Origin: Dermatemys mawii
Taxonomy: Eukaryota; Chordata; Testudines; Dermatemydidae
Length of the DNA: 64,000 bases
Assembly: GCA_007922305.1 (NCBI GenBank)
Contig: ML677335.1
Span: forward strand, 16,907,096-16,971,095
Direction of reading: 5' to 3'
Shown here in pieces: positions 43,028 to 54,719 of the stretch. The notes under the pieces were generated by a model. That model was not told the DNA's origin and ran no database searches. It worked only from the letters and a program-made list of their open reading frames with translations. The position numbers and the translations under genes are program-made. Positions within the stretch are counted from its first letter, which is position 1; each line of letters opens with the position of its first letter.

Positions 43028-43758
43028 TCTGAGAGCTTAATAATATGACTGCTGGGTGGCATGACTTGGAGGGTTATTGCATTTTCTGGTGCCTGCTATC
43101 TAATAGAAATGTACAAAAGTGAAGATATACTTGGTCCTAAAGAATAGCTCTTACATTTTTCACCACACAAAGTTTTAAAGGGGTTTGCTTTGGAAATGCA
43201 GTATGTTATCTACGTGTAGCATTGCATGCCACCCACTGGCCAAGATACAGTATTGGAATGTAAAAGTATCACACTGTACAAGCTTTGCCCTTTGGCTATC
43301 AGTCTTAAAACAATTAGATTCTTCTTAGCAATTCACAAGATGGAATACATTCTCCACACCTTCCTCTCTTTTTTTTTTTTAACAGCCTGTCTTCTGTTAC
43401 TCCTCTTCCCCCTGGTGCACATCCCCAGGGTTCTGTCACTGCCCTTCTCATTCAGCTGTGCCCTGTCACCCACTCTCCATGTGCCTGGGCCTTGTGCTCT
43501 GTCAGACTCCTTCCTCTGTGCCCTATGCTCTGTCACCTCCTCCCGCATGTACCCCTTATGTCCTCTCGCCCCTCTACCCATGTGCATGTGCCCAAGATTG
43601 TGGGGTGTACTGGATCTAGAAGGATGCTCTCTATGCACAGATCAATGGTTCAGTGCAAAACTACTAAAAACAGCTTTGCAGACGGACCAGGAAATCAAGT
43701 GGGGCTTTTCCTCTGGCTCCTTAACATCTGAACAGAATTTTATTCCTGTGCTTTAAAT
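43028..43758. other. Intergenic DNA, nothing recognised
   Basis: Contains a pyrimidine-rich part (43,360-43,620). The open frame at 43,226-43,756 is low-complexity and I see no domain in it. Confidence 0.6.
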
Positions 43759-45025
43759 CAGAGTCTCAAGCATGTGGGCCGCATGCGGTCCGCCAAGCCC
43801 TTCCGTGCGGCCCGCAATGCTCTCCCTGCCCTCCCTGCCCCTCTGCCAAGCTCCCCCATGGCCCCCAGCCAAGCTTCCCACAGCCCCCCACACCCTCCCC
43901 CAGCTCCCCACCACCCCCCAACCTCCCCCCAGCCCCCCCCCAACTCCCCCCGCCCCCCCCCCCACTCCCCCACGTACTTCTCACCCGTGCGTTGCTTCCC
44001 GCTGCTCCGCTTACCGCCAGGCAGTTCTCTGGCAGCTTAGGGGTTTCTGGGAGGGAGGGGCTAGGAGCAGGAAGCTTCATGCACAGGGGAGGAGGGGGAG
44101 AAAGGGGCGGGGATTTGGGGATTGGGTTGGACTAGGGGCAGGGAGGGGGTGAAGTTGGGGTGAGAACTTTGATGAAGGGGTTGAACTAGGGGAGGAGAGG
44201 GGGCAGAGCTGGGGTGGGAACTTTGTGGAAGGGGACAGGGAAGGGATTTGAAGGGGACAGGGAAAGGGTTGGAAGAGGCGGAGCAAGAATGGAGTGTGAG
44301 TGCAGCCCAGTCCAGGAGGGTGCTGTAATAGAAGTAAATCTAAGTTCCTGTTTGGTCCTTTCAGTGAGGTGCATTATTAAGTGAATAGATTTTATTAAAA
44401 CTGCTTGGAAATGACTTCACCAAAAAAAAGAACATTCATGGAAGAAAAGAGAGTTTTCCAAGACAAATGGGAGAATTTATATTTTTTCACAGAGGTAAAA
44501 GATAAAATTCAATGCCTTATTTGTCAGCAAACAATTGCTGTTCCCAAGGAGTATAACGTGCATTGGCACTACGACTCAATCCACCATGAAAAATATTTTT
44601 TACTATACTTTTGTATCATTGTATGTGTAACACTGAGGCTGAGTATGAGGCTCAGATTTGTTAGGTGATGGAGTAGTTCACCTAAGGCAGGGGTCTCAAA
44701 CACGTGACTGCGGGGTTATTTTCTGTGGCCAGCCAAGCTCCCCATGCCCCTTCTCTCCTCTCACTTAATTTCCTGCAGCCGCCAGGCTCCCTGCACCCCC
44801 TGCCTCCTCCCTGCCTACCTCCAGGCGCTTAGCACTTTCCAGGAGGGATAGGGGAGGAGCGGGGAGCTGCACACTCAGGGGAGGAGGCGGGGCAGGGGTG
44901 GGACCTCATAGAAGGGGTGGGGCGGGGGCGGGGGCAGCGAGGAGGGACGCGTCAGTGATGCGGCTCTCGGGCCAATGAACTAGTCCTCATGGGGCCCTCG
45001 TGGTCATTTGAGTTTGAGACCCCTG
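43759..45025 (+). mobile_element. Composite hAT element with a BED-finger remnant
   Basis: The perfect 8-bp duplication CTTTAAAT lies at 43,751-43,758 and 45,026-45,033. The left end is CAGAGTCTCAAGC; the right end is the complement of CAGGGGTCTCAAACTC. A third terminus (CAGGGGTCTCAAACACG) lies inside at 44,688 in left-end orientation. Between the left end and the internal terminus is a transposase remnant. The GC-rich flanks are pyrimidine/purine biased and non-coding. Confidence 0.85.
44405..44668 (+). pseudogene. hAT transposase N-terminal fragment (BED-type zinc finger)
   Basis: An 87-codon frame starting MTSPKKRTF. It has a W-x-x-L-YFF-x-E core followed by CLICQQ and two later histidines (HWHYDSIHH), the C2H2 layout of a BED finger of the ZBED/Buster group. 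The catalytic hAT core and dimerisation domain are absent; the frame ends after a hydrophobic run. It lies inside a hAT element with matching ends, so it is a relic rather than a host gene. Confidence 0.75.
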
Positions 45026-45033
45026 CTTTAAAT

Positions 45034-46012
45034 GGCCGTTCTAGTAGCCTTTACACACAGATGTGAGGGTTGGTCTGCAGACAGAGTCCTAAAGCAAAAT
45101 GTAATTGACTAGTGCAGTTTAATAATTTAAGAAAATACAGCAAAGCGTACATGGTTTATAATATCATCATTGGAAGAAAGATACAAGCAAGGCTCTTTTT
45201 TTCTTGATAGTTAAACAGTTACTGCAAACGCAGTCAATTACGCACGCCTGCAGACTCCCAAACTCACAAAAGTCCATGACCCATACTGAATTCTGAATTT
45301 AGCTCCAAAGTATGCATCCTAGAAACAATATAAATCCACCCTGCCCAAAATTATAAAACCCATCAGTAGTATCCAACCCATATCATTATTATTTCTTGCC
45401 CTCCTAGGAGGATGCACTCAATTATCTGATACATTGAAAGAGTATGAACTAGCAGACTCTTGATAAATTTTAACTCTCATCTTTTCCCAGTGTACCGCAT
45501 GCTCTGATTATTCATGTTGAAGCTATGTATCTAAGAGCAGAAATTAACACAAACACAGATATTTACCGAGATCTTAAATTGAGCCAAAAGATAGATGAAC
45601 TATTATACGTTTTTTCCAATCTTACTTTCAGCGATATGCAAGTTATAAAACATCATTTTCCTGGTTTTACGTGATCACCAGCAGGTGGTGCTACCTACTT
45701 CCACATATGTTACACTTTTTCACTTCAAGCCCTGCAGAATAAATGTTCTTTGTTATCAACATAAACAGCTATTTTACAGGGGGGAGAGGACACAAGATCT
45801 CATTAACTGCTAGAATTACAAGTTCTGCACTACATGCCAATAAGTAACGTCCAAACTATAGGCCTAATCCCAATGCAAGTTTTGCCTAAATGAGACATTC
45901 AGGCTATCATACAAATAATGCAGGAAGTTGACAAACATTTCATCATATACAGTTTTGAAAAGAAAATATCGGGTGGTTACAGAGATGGATTCTCTACCGG
46001 CAGTTAGAAGCT
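45034..46012 (-). other. Downstream flank and presumed 3' UTR of the IFIT gene
   Basis: Non-coding. On the minus strand an ATTAAA at 45,118-45,123 is the only polyadenylation-like signal I noticed in a plausible place. The transcript end is a guess. Confidence 0.4.
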
Positions 46013-47453
46013 TTAGATTTCTATAGAGAGCCGCATTTCACAGAGAGCACTCAGGTATTCTTCATTATCAGGCTCCAATGCCAGGGCTTTCTCATAGCAC
46101 TCAATTGCTTGAGACTTCTCCCCATTCAGCTGGTGAATAAGTCCAAGGATTCCCAAACTTTTAGCATCTGCAGAGCCTCTCTGAATTCTCCGTTCTATTA
46201 ATTTCTTCAGAGAACATTTACACAAGTTTCTTTCATGTGAGTTTTTCTCAATTTTTAGCCCTTTTGTGTATTGATTAATGGCCTCAGATTCAGACTTCTT
46301 GTGATATTCCTGAAAGCGTCCATAGCGGTAGTGGAGTTGTTGCTTCTCATCACAGGTGAGCTTCTCCATCATAAATGCTTTTTGAAAAGTGTCTTCTGCT
46401 TCTTGAAATTGATTTCGTTCTGCATACATGCTGGCTAGGTCAATATAGGCATACATAAACTTTGGTTTTTGCTCCACCACCATTTTAAAATGAAAAATGG
46501 CAAATCGAATCAGTGTCTCCATCTGCTCTCTAGGTGGATATTTTGTAGCCTTTTTCAATTCATACAATTGTGTTCTGTAGCAAAGACCTATCTGATGATG
46601 CAGGAAACCAGAGTTTGGTGTAAATTCCAGTGCCTTTTTCAAAAACCCCAGTGATTTCTCCACTAGTCCTTTTTTTCTGTAAAACTTTGCAGCATATCGC
46701 AATAAATAGGGAAGATCTGGGGTTTTCTGCAATGCTTCTTTGATGTACTTTTCTCCTTCTTCGACTTGGTCTATGTCCTGAAGTTTCAGTGCAAGGAGTG
46801 CCATAACAAAAGTGTCATTTGGATTCAGTCTTACTGCACGCCTTAAAGGTTCCAGTGATGAGTCCGCACCAGAAGAGCCTTTTGTAAGAAAATCTTCTAG
46901 GCGGTATATGGCAATTGCATAGCCAGAATTAAATTCTGGATTGTTGGCTTCCTCTTCCAGAGCCTTTTCAAAGCATTTCTTTGCTCTTTCACAATACTTT
47001 ATTCCAAACTTTAATAGTGCCCACCCTTGTTCACAGTAGATCTCAGGGAGCTGAATCTTATAGCGAGATGCACTTGAGAGCTTTTTGCAGCTGTTTTCTA
47101 CCTTGCTTATGTAGGACTGAGCTTCTTGAAGTTTGTTCATATGGTAATAGACCCAAGCATAGTTCCCCCAAGTAACAAGACTTTTTCTGTCAACCTCATC
47201 TGTGTGATTTGTTTGAACTTCTGCTTCTGCTTTTTGTAGACTTTCCAGAGCTTCCTCACTGTTGCCTTTCATGTGTTTCACATAGGCTAGCAGATTATAA
47301 TTACTGATTTTGGATTTTGTGATTAGAAACTCAATCTGATCACAAATTGTTTCCTCTAAGTTATCAAGATCAACATCCTCCTTCAGCAAAGTCCATGTAA
47401 AATGGCATTCAAGTTGCAGCAGGGCAGTTTTTAGCGAATTCTTGGAAATATTG
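46013..47453 (-). CDS. IFIT5: IFIT5-like interferon-induced protein with tetratricopeptide repeats, main exon
   Basis: The cytosolic antiviral protein is built of tetratricopeptide repeats; human IFIT5 binds 5'-triphosphate RNA in a central pocket. The acceptor TTTTTTCCTCTAG|C on the minus strand sets the exon start at 47,453. With the five-base exon 1 it gives 481 aa (human IFIT5 has 482), beginning MSNISKNSLK and ending LSIEI. Family blocks include LECHFTW, SLVTWGNYAWVYYHM, LLRYAAKFYRKK and FLHHQIGLCYR. By position, pocket residues I recall from human IFIT5 are kept (T37, Q41, K150, R186, and the RY and HQ pairs), while E33 is Asn and Y156 is Cys here. The frame is intact. It is the only IFIT copy in the window and converges on SLC16A12. 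A non-ATG start inside the exon would be wrong. Confidence 0.93.
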
Positions 47454-48414
47454 CTAGAGGAAAAAATAGAAGCATATTTAAGCCTTTGTGAAAAAGAAGA
47501 GATTCAAATCAAAATTTTATTTACCCCAGAGAACAATTATCTATCTTCTGTTTTGCTTTTCTGTACCTGTTTTTAATTTACAATATTGCCAGTCTTAACT
47601 AGTGAGATAGCAATAATGTCACCTCTACAGATGCTTCAGAGAGAGGGTGCATCACAAGTGGCACTAAGCAAAGAACAATACTTTGAGAAATCAAAGATAT
47701 GGAGCTCATAGGTCTGAAGATTTGAGCACCATTGGTTATTCATATTGTCTCTGTTACTCTGATCCCAAGAAAAATACAGGTATCAAAGATGTACTGAGTT
47801 CATGAAAGTGTCATTATACAACAAAGCCAACATAATATTGGAGCTTGTAAACAAAAAAGACAGCAAGTGAGTTTGGGTATCCTAAATATATATTTCCATA
47901 TTTTAACAAGTTTGGGTTTCTTCTATGATAACTTAACTCTGAATTTCCTGGGTTTGCAATGCTTCTTGGGGGAACCATTACATCATTTTGCAATGTTCTC
48001 TATACTTAAGTTCTCTCTACTTTATCTCCAGTTTCAAATTATCTGGGAATATAATATTAATTTCTTTTTTCCTGTGTTGATAGTCTGTACTATAGTGTTT
48101 CTGCTTTTGGATTTTTTTTCTTGTCCATGTTGGATTATTTTTATTCTGTACAATTAAATTATCTTGTATCATGTTACCCTAGTAGAGTGTTCTGTGTAGT
48201 TAAAGAACAGAAAAGTGGCATGAGAACTAAATTGGTTTGCGCTTCATTATACTAGATCTGGACACTTCCACTTATTTGTTTGTCTTGCACTAGGATGTTG
48301 TTCAGGCCTGGTCAACTTACCTACACCCCTGAGGTGAATTTTTCAACTCCCGAAAGTTGTAGTTAAGATGACCTAAGTGCCAAAGTTGATAATGCTGTGT
48401 CAACATCAGAAGCA

Positions 48415-50282
48415 GAAAGGCTGCCAAACAACCAGTGGGACTACTGGACTATCATATTGAGATGCTAAAGAAGCACTCAAGGAAGGTGAGGTCATTTCAG
48501 AGAAACTAAATTAATTCTTTACATCTGTCTTCACTAATACAGAGGCAGTGAGGGAGATTCCCAAACCTAAGCTATCCTTTTTAGGTGACAATTGAGGAAC
48601 TGTCCCAGACTGAGGTGTCTTTATAGGAGGTTTTAGAACAAATTAAATTACACAATAATAAATAATCAGGACGAAATGGTATTCACTCAAGAGTTCTGAA
48701 GGAACTCAAATGTGAAATTGCAGAACTACTAACTGCGGTATGTAACCTATCATTTAAATCAGCTTCTATACCAGATGACTGGAGGATAGCTAATGTGATG
48801 TCATTTTTTTAAAAAAGGCTCGAGAGGTGATCTCGGTAATTACAGGCCAGTAAGCCTAACTTCTGTACCAGGCAAATTGGTTGAAACTATAGTAAAGAAC
48901 AGAATTATCAGACACACAGTTAAACATGATTTGTTGGGAAAAAGTCAACATGGTCTTTGTAAAGGGAAATCATACCTCACCAATCTACTAGAATTCTTTG
49001 ACGGGGGGGTCACAAGCATTTGGACAATGGTGATCCAGTGGACACAGTGTACTTAGATTTTCTGAAAGTCTTTGATAGGGTCCCTCACCAAAGGCTCTTA
49101 AGCAAAGTAAACTGTAATGGGATAGAGGGAAGGTCCTCTCATGGATCAGTAACTGGTTAAAAGATAGGAAACAAAAGGTAGAAATAAATGGTCAGTTTTC
49201 AGAATGGAGAGAGGTAAATAGTGGTGCTCCCAGCAGTCTGTACAGGGACCAGTACTGTTCAACATATTCATAAATGATCTGGAAAAAGGGGTAAACAATA
49301 GGTGCTGACTTCTGCTCGCGCCAGTGGGAGCTCAACTCCCCTCTGCCCTTGGCCTTGCCTCCAGTTCTACCCCTGCCCTGCCCCCCATCTACTCCTTACC
49401 CAAAGTCCCTGCCCTATTACAACTCCTTCCCCAAATCCCCGCCCCAGCCCTACTTCTGCCCTGCCTCCTCACCTGAGCATGCTACATTCCTGCTCCTCCC
49501 CCTTCCTCCTGGAGCTTGCTATGCTGCCAAACAGGTGGGTGCAGAGCACCCACTAATTTTTCCCTGTGGGTGTTCAAGCCCTTGAGGTCCTGAGGTCCCT
49601 TCCAACTCTGATATTCTATGATTAGCAAAAGGATAGATAAGGCAGAAAATATCATATTGCCTCTATATAAATTGATGCTACACACACATCTTGAATACTT
49701 TTTGTGTACATCAGCTCACCCCATCTCAAAAAAGATACATTGGAATTGGAAAAAGTACAGCAAAGGGCAACAAAAATTATTAGGGATTTGGAACAGCTTC
49801 TATATAAGGAGAGATAAAAAGACTGGGATTTTTCAGCTTGGAAAAGAGATGACTAAAGGGGATATGATAGAAGTCTATAAAATCATGACCCCTCAGATAT
49901 CAAGACTGAGAAAGTAAATAAGGAAGTGTTATTTACTACTTCTCATAACACAAGAACTAAGGGTCACTCAATTAAATTAATAGGCAGCAGGTTTAAAGGA
50001 AGTATTTATACACAATACAGTCAACCTTGCCAGAGGATGTTGTGAAGACCATGACTGTAACAGGGTTCAAAAAGGAACTCCTATTAATGGAGAATAGGTT
50101 CATCAATGGCTATTAGCCAGGACGGACATGGATGTAGTGTCCTTAGACTCTGTTTGCCAGAAGCTGGGAATGGGTCACATGGGATGGATAGCTTGATAAT
50201 TACCTGTTCTGTTCATTGCCTCTACTGGACTAGATGGACATTTGGTCTAACCCAGTAAGGCTGTTCTTATGTTCTTAACAGA
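48415..50282 (+). mobile_element. CR1 LINE copy, decayed, interrupted
   Basis: The text of a CR1 open reading frame is recognisable ('ccagtgggactactgg', 'aattacaggccagtaagcctaac', 'caacatattcataaatgatctgg', then the tail 'cagcaaagggcaacaaaaat'), with frameshifts. A 300-bp GC-rich piece ending in a CR1 3' tail (GGTCCCTTCCAACTCTGATA) interrupts it at about 49,302-49,617. It is antisense to the IFIT transcript. Confidence 0.85.
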
Positions 50283-50337
50283 AGAACACTTCCATCAACC
50301 TAGCTACTGCCACTTGGAGAGGTAGAGTTACTACAGT

Positions 50338-50474
50338 CAGGGATGCTGGAACAATTTTTATAGTTGGGGTGCTGAGAGCCATTGAATCAAACTGTAAACC
50401 CTGTGTATAATGGAAACCACTTCAAGCCAGGGGGTGCGGTAGCACCCTCACACCCATAGTTCCAGCATCTATGA
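50338..50474. mobile_element. hAT MITE (137 bp) with perfect TSD
   Basis: CAGGGATGCTGGAAC and GTTCCAGCATCTATG form the inverted ends. The 8-bp duplication ACTACAGT is perfect at 50,330-50,337 and 50,475-50,482. Confidence 0.9.
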
Positions 50475-51957
50475 CTACAGTGATGAAAGAACCACTCCCA
50501 TCTCTGTAGTAAATAGCTACACTACAGTGCTGCAGGTGCAGTTGAGCTACTATAGTTTTTCTAGCATAAACATCCCCTCAGACAGATGAGTCAAAAATGG
50601 CCAGATGTCTGATCTGGCAGTACTAGAAGCCTCTGTGTTTAAGAGCTTTTTCAGTTTGTGGACAGCTCCATTTTTCTAGTGGCTCCATCTATGCTAACAT
50701 ATGAAAGGGGAAACATGGTTTCTGGAGAAATACAGTTGCCTGCACTTATGCAGGCCTCATTGCTCTCTCAAGCAATACTGACTTTGCTTGAGGCTCTCTA
50801 GTTTCTACTCCATGACACACTGCTCAGATCTTCCTCTGCCTGTGGGATCATCCAAGGTAGGAGAATATTGGGAGTGGATGGGGTAGAGTAAAGAGATATG
50901 AAAGAACTGGAAACTGGGACCAAGATTTTTAAAAATAGGTGCCTAAATTTAGGCCTCTAAATCCATATATAGCCACTGAAATAAATGGCCTGATTGCCGA
51001 AAGTGCTAACACCCAGCAATCAACAACGGATAAATGTGAAAAAATGGATACATTTCTATGAATACTCTCTTTCTCCTTCCTTGTCTTTATTTTATTTTTC
51101 ATTCCATATTTGTATAGCTTAAACAAAATAGAGCCCTAAATCAAATACTTATTTGTTACTTGGCAGAACTCTGGCGGAACACAGAAGATCTGGCAGCTTG
51201 TGTGCCGATATATGTGCTGCCACCCAATTGCAAAATCATGCATGCTAAAGGTGCTGGAGCGAGAGCAAGGGAACAACTAGAGGATTGGGGAAGGAAAAAT
51301 GAGTTGGGGTTGTGGAGACCTATTAGCAAATTGTGGGGAGGTCAGGAGAAGAGGAGCTGAAATGAACTACTAGAACTTTGGGGGCTGGAGCAAAATTCAA
51401 TTTGGATCACTGGGGTCTTGGGAGAAAATGTACCTGTATATTTTTTCTAGTCTCAATGTTTTACACTTAGATACTACAGTGAGGTCTGAAGGAGAGAGTG
51501 ATAGTAATTCTATTAATGCATCTCCCTATTGTCAAAGATTTCCTCATTTCTTTTGGGTAATGTCATTGTACAGTTTAAGTGTTTAATTGATATCAGCATA
51601 AGTATTTCACCTGTGAGTAAAATACAAGTTTTGAGTGGAGAGGAGATTCTAAATGTTGAAATAATCCTGCACCATTAGGAAGCTGTGGTATCAATTAAAT
51701 GAATCTGATAGGTTTCATACACAATTGTTCTCACTTGGGCCTTGATTCAGCAAGACACTCTAAGCAAATGCTTAAGTAGAAGCACGTGAATAGTCCCACT
51801 GAAGTCAATGGGACTACTCATGCACTTAGTTCAGCATGTGATTAAGTGCTTTGTTAGACCATATGTGAATCCAGAACAACAAAAACTTTCATGTGTATAA
51901 TAGCAGTAGAGAAAAAAATAAAGTGAACAAATAAAATAGTAAAGTGAAATAAAGTTG

Positions 51958-53040
51958 TAGTGTAGGTGTGATGTTATCTGATTAAAATATTACCATACAG
52001 AGCATTGTTGTAATCGCTGTTATATATTTGCAGCAAATATTGTATAAAGGTTGTCAAGTGAGGTAGCTATGAAAAGGTTATGACTTGCTGGTTATGATTA
52101 TACTATCTTTATGCATGTATAATTTTTGTATTTGAAATTATAAGTATTGGCTCTATACTTGAATTTCAAATATTTGCACCTAAGATAACGCCCCCTAAGG
52201 TAACACCCAGCATATCTTGGAGAGACTATTTGAATTAAGAGATTCATCAAGAAACACTTGGTTAACAATGGACCATGGGAGACGCTCATCTACAATGAGT
52301 GGACTGTCATGTAAATGTGCTGACTGGAGTGCAGGTAATGGCCCCAAACTTCATCTAATTGCTGTGATTTTCAACAGTCAGAACAATGGAATGCCCTCCA
52401 CATGGCAAAAGCTATAAAAGGCCCTGGAAACACCTCCATTTTGTCTTCAGTCCTGCTTCTTATTTCTGAAGGAACCTTGCTACAAACTGAAGCTCTGAAC
52501 AAAGGACTGAACGACACATCCAAGCTGTGGATGTACTCCAAAGACTTGACTTAAGCCAGCAGTTTATTCCATCGCTGCTACAAGCCTGAACCAAGGACTT
52601 TGTCATATTGTATTTAATTGATTCCTTTAACCAGTTTTACCTCACACTTTTCTTTCTTTCTTTTTATAAATAAATCTTTAGATTTTAGATACTAAAGGAC
52701 TGGCATTGGTGTGATTTTAGGGTAAAATCTAAGTTATATATTGACCTGGTATGTGGCTGGTCCTTTGGGATCAGAAGATCCTGTTATTTTATTAGACTGG
52801 TTGTAAAGAACCACTAATCTGAATCCAGTGGTTTTGGTGGTGATATAAGAACTGGAATGCCTGAGGAAACTGCCTTTATGTTTTCTTGTTAGCCAGTGTG
52901 GTGAAACAGGTGTTTTCTTTTGTAGTTCGTTTGGTATGTCTTATAAAAGAATAATCACCAGTTTTGGGTTGTTTGCCCTATTTCTCAGCAGTTCTTCCTG
53001 AATTTGGTATCCTCAGTTGTGACCCACTAAGGTACAGTTA
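51958..53040 (+). mobile_element. Putative LTR-retrotransposon-derived repeat
   Basis: It has a TATA-like box (TATAAAA, 52,413-52,419) and AATAAA (52,669-52,674) about 255 bp downstream, spaced as in an LTR. No second copy, no primer site I can name and no clear boundaries are visible. The ends given are approximate. Confidence 0.4.
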
Positions 53041-53597
53041 AAGCAGGGTTAACCATCTTTTAGGTTAATTCAGCAGAGAAGCATTAAATAATGTTATTTT
53101 CAGAATCATCGTAAGTCTAGAGTTTGCGCCTTTAAAATATTAGTGAAAAAAGCTGAGACTCCCTAACCCCCACAGATATCCAGAAGTTGGTCTCCTTTTC
53201 TGTGATATCAGTTTGCAGCACAAAAATCGTATTCACATTTTATGATTCCACCCACAATAGTAGTAATTAGAAGGTTAGTTTCCTGATTTGAGAGCATAAA
53301 TCCACTTAGCCATCCACTTGACCCTATAGTGCTCTGTACTGTGGGCACAAGCTTTGTGGGTGTAAATTCCACTCATGAAAATCGAGAGGGCTTTGAGGCT
53401 TGAACATCTGGAACTGACAGAATTAAATTTCCAACAATACCATCACTTTAATCTAGTCCTCATTTGAATTAACACATAAAACAATTACTTATATTTGGTA
53501 CTGTACCTGCTTGACTACTTAAACTCAAGAAAATTAAAGTTTAGAATTTTCATATGAAAGAAAAACACAAATCCTCCGCACAGGGGAAGGACTAGAT

Positions 53598-53873
53598 CAG
53601 TGGCTCTCAAGCTTTCCAGCCTACTGTACCCTTTTCAGAAGTCTGATTTGTCTTGTGTACCCCAAGTTTCACCTCACTTAAAAACTACTCGCTTACAAAA
53701 TCAGAAATAAAAATATAACTGTCACACACACTATTAACAAAAAATTGCTTACTTCTCATTTTAATTTATATAAAATTCTAATACATGTACATAACCATAT
53801 ACATATTATTATAAAATAAATAAATATTGTACTTATCTTTGTGTATGTGGTATAGAGCCATATAAGTAAGTCA
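53598..53873. mobile_element. Truncated hAT element close to IFIT exon 1
   Basis: Starts CAGTGGCTCTCAAGCTTTCC; the far terminus is missing and CR1-tail-like sequence follows (AAGGTCCTTTCCAGCTCTAC). It is the same family as the complete 63,350-63,667 copy, in the opposite orientation. Confidence 0.65.
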
Positions 53874-53946
53874 ACCTCTTAAGGTCCTTTCCAGCTCTAC
53901 ATGTCTATGAAATAGGCACAGTTCTGAGTTGCTATTGTTTACTTAC

Positions 53947-53951
53947 CTCAT
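53947..53951 (-). CDS. IFIT5: IFIT coding exon 1 (micro-exon, ATGAG)
   Basis: On the minus strand the sequence reads GCCATGAG|GTAAGT: a start codon, two further bases and a consensus donor. IFIT genes typically place only the ATG and a few bases in exon 1, so this matches the family. Phase 2 joins to C AAT ATT of exon 2 to give M-S-N-I-S. The exon's untranslated part runs upstream to about 54,020, set by the TATA box. Confidence 0.88.
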
Positions 53952-54045
53952 GGCTTTGCTTTGCTGATCAGTTGTTGTACTGCAGTTTGGCTTCTTTTCT
54001 CACTAACTTGTGCTGTTGATGCTGGCTGCTGTTCCTCTGCTCCAC

Positions 54046-54051
54046 TTTATA
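54046..54051 (-). promoter_or_regulatory. TATA box of the IFIT promoter
   Basis: TATAAA in CATATAAAGTGG on the minus strand, about 95 bp upstream of the start codon. The start of transcription is then expected near 54,020. Confidence 0.8.
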
Positions 54052-54114
54052 TGCGTTCCAGCATCCTATGGCATGGGCTGTTCCCCAAGGGTTTAGTGAA
54101 GTAAATGGAAACTA

Positions 54115-54126
54115 GAAAGTGAAACT
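54115..54126. promoter_or_regulatory. Proximal interferon-stimulated response element
   Basis: GAAAGTGAAACT, a perfect GAAANNGAAACT, preceded by a further GGAAACT half-site (54,107-54,113). It lies 64 bp upstream of the TATA box. It is expected to bind ISGF3 and IRF factors. Confidence 0.9.
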
Positions 54127-54179
54127 GATGCACAGCTCTCCGAACGCACAATAGAATAGCTGAACTAGCTGCTGCTAGG

Positions 54180-54191
54180 GAAACTGAAACT
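54180..54191. promoter_or_regulatory. Distal interferon-stimulated response element
   Basis: GAAACTGAAACT, a second perfect match to the element, 65 bp from the first. Paired sites just upstream of a TATA box are the known layout of IFIT promoters. Confidence 0.9.
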
Positions 54192-54719
54192 TAAGGGACT
54201 TGGGTCTGTTTTTTTCTGTTTTGTTCGCATTTGGCTTTATGCCATCGATTTTAACTGTGCTGCAGAGACTAAGGCAATAGTAGCCCAGAGTGTTCAGGTA
54301 GATCTTCCTAATATAAAAGAATTTAAGGCCCCCCACTTTGTTTAAAACATAAAGATTTGTGGAAATAGAGGAAAAATGTATGGCTAATGGATTGAACAGA
54401 AACATGGTTCAGTGGGAGTGTCTGATAGTCTGTTTCTACTACTTGTTCTTCCACTGAATCATGTGACTTTCACCAGGTCACTTGGGTCCATATTTTAAAA
54501 GAATTTACATGTTGCTCTGCTCAGTGTTGGACGTCCTAAGTGATGTAGGTAGTTAAATCCTATTTTCATTGTGGCTTTGTCATTACACTAATTGAATGCA
54601 TTTCCCTAGTTAAGTTTCTTTTACAGGTTCTTATCACCTGTCAGACACAGATCCACTTAATTTTCACTACAAAAGGTTTTTTTCTCCTGCTTATTATGGC
54701 CCATTCAAATTAAACAGCC

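Larger units (their letters stand above)
47454..53946 (-). other. IFIT intron 1 (6.5 kb)
   Basis: Donor ATGAG|GTAAGT (53,946-53,941 on the minus strand) and acceptor ending at 47,454. It holds a plus-strand CR1 copy (48,415-50,282), a hAT MITE (50,338-50,474), an LTR-like repeat (about 51,958-53,040) and a truncated hAT piece (53,598-53,873). Confidence 0.85.

Noticed and set aside
43226..44152. Frames of 176 and 126 codons
   Set aside because: The first is pyrimidine-tract leucine/proline/cysteine filler; the second is the C-rich interior of the composite hAT element.
46013..47389. Starting the IFIT protein at the in-exon TTG (458 codons)
   Set aside because: It is not an ATG, and the frame is open upstream to a strong splice acceptor at 47,454. 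The ATGAG micro-exon under the interferon promoter supplies the family-type N-terminus.
49302..49585. C-rich frames inside the CR1 copy of the IFIT intron
   Set aside because: They come from a GC-rich repeat that ends in a CR1 tail; low complexity, no domain.
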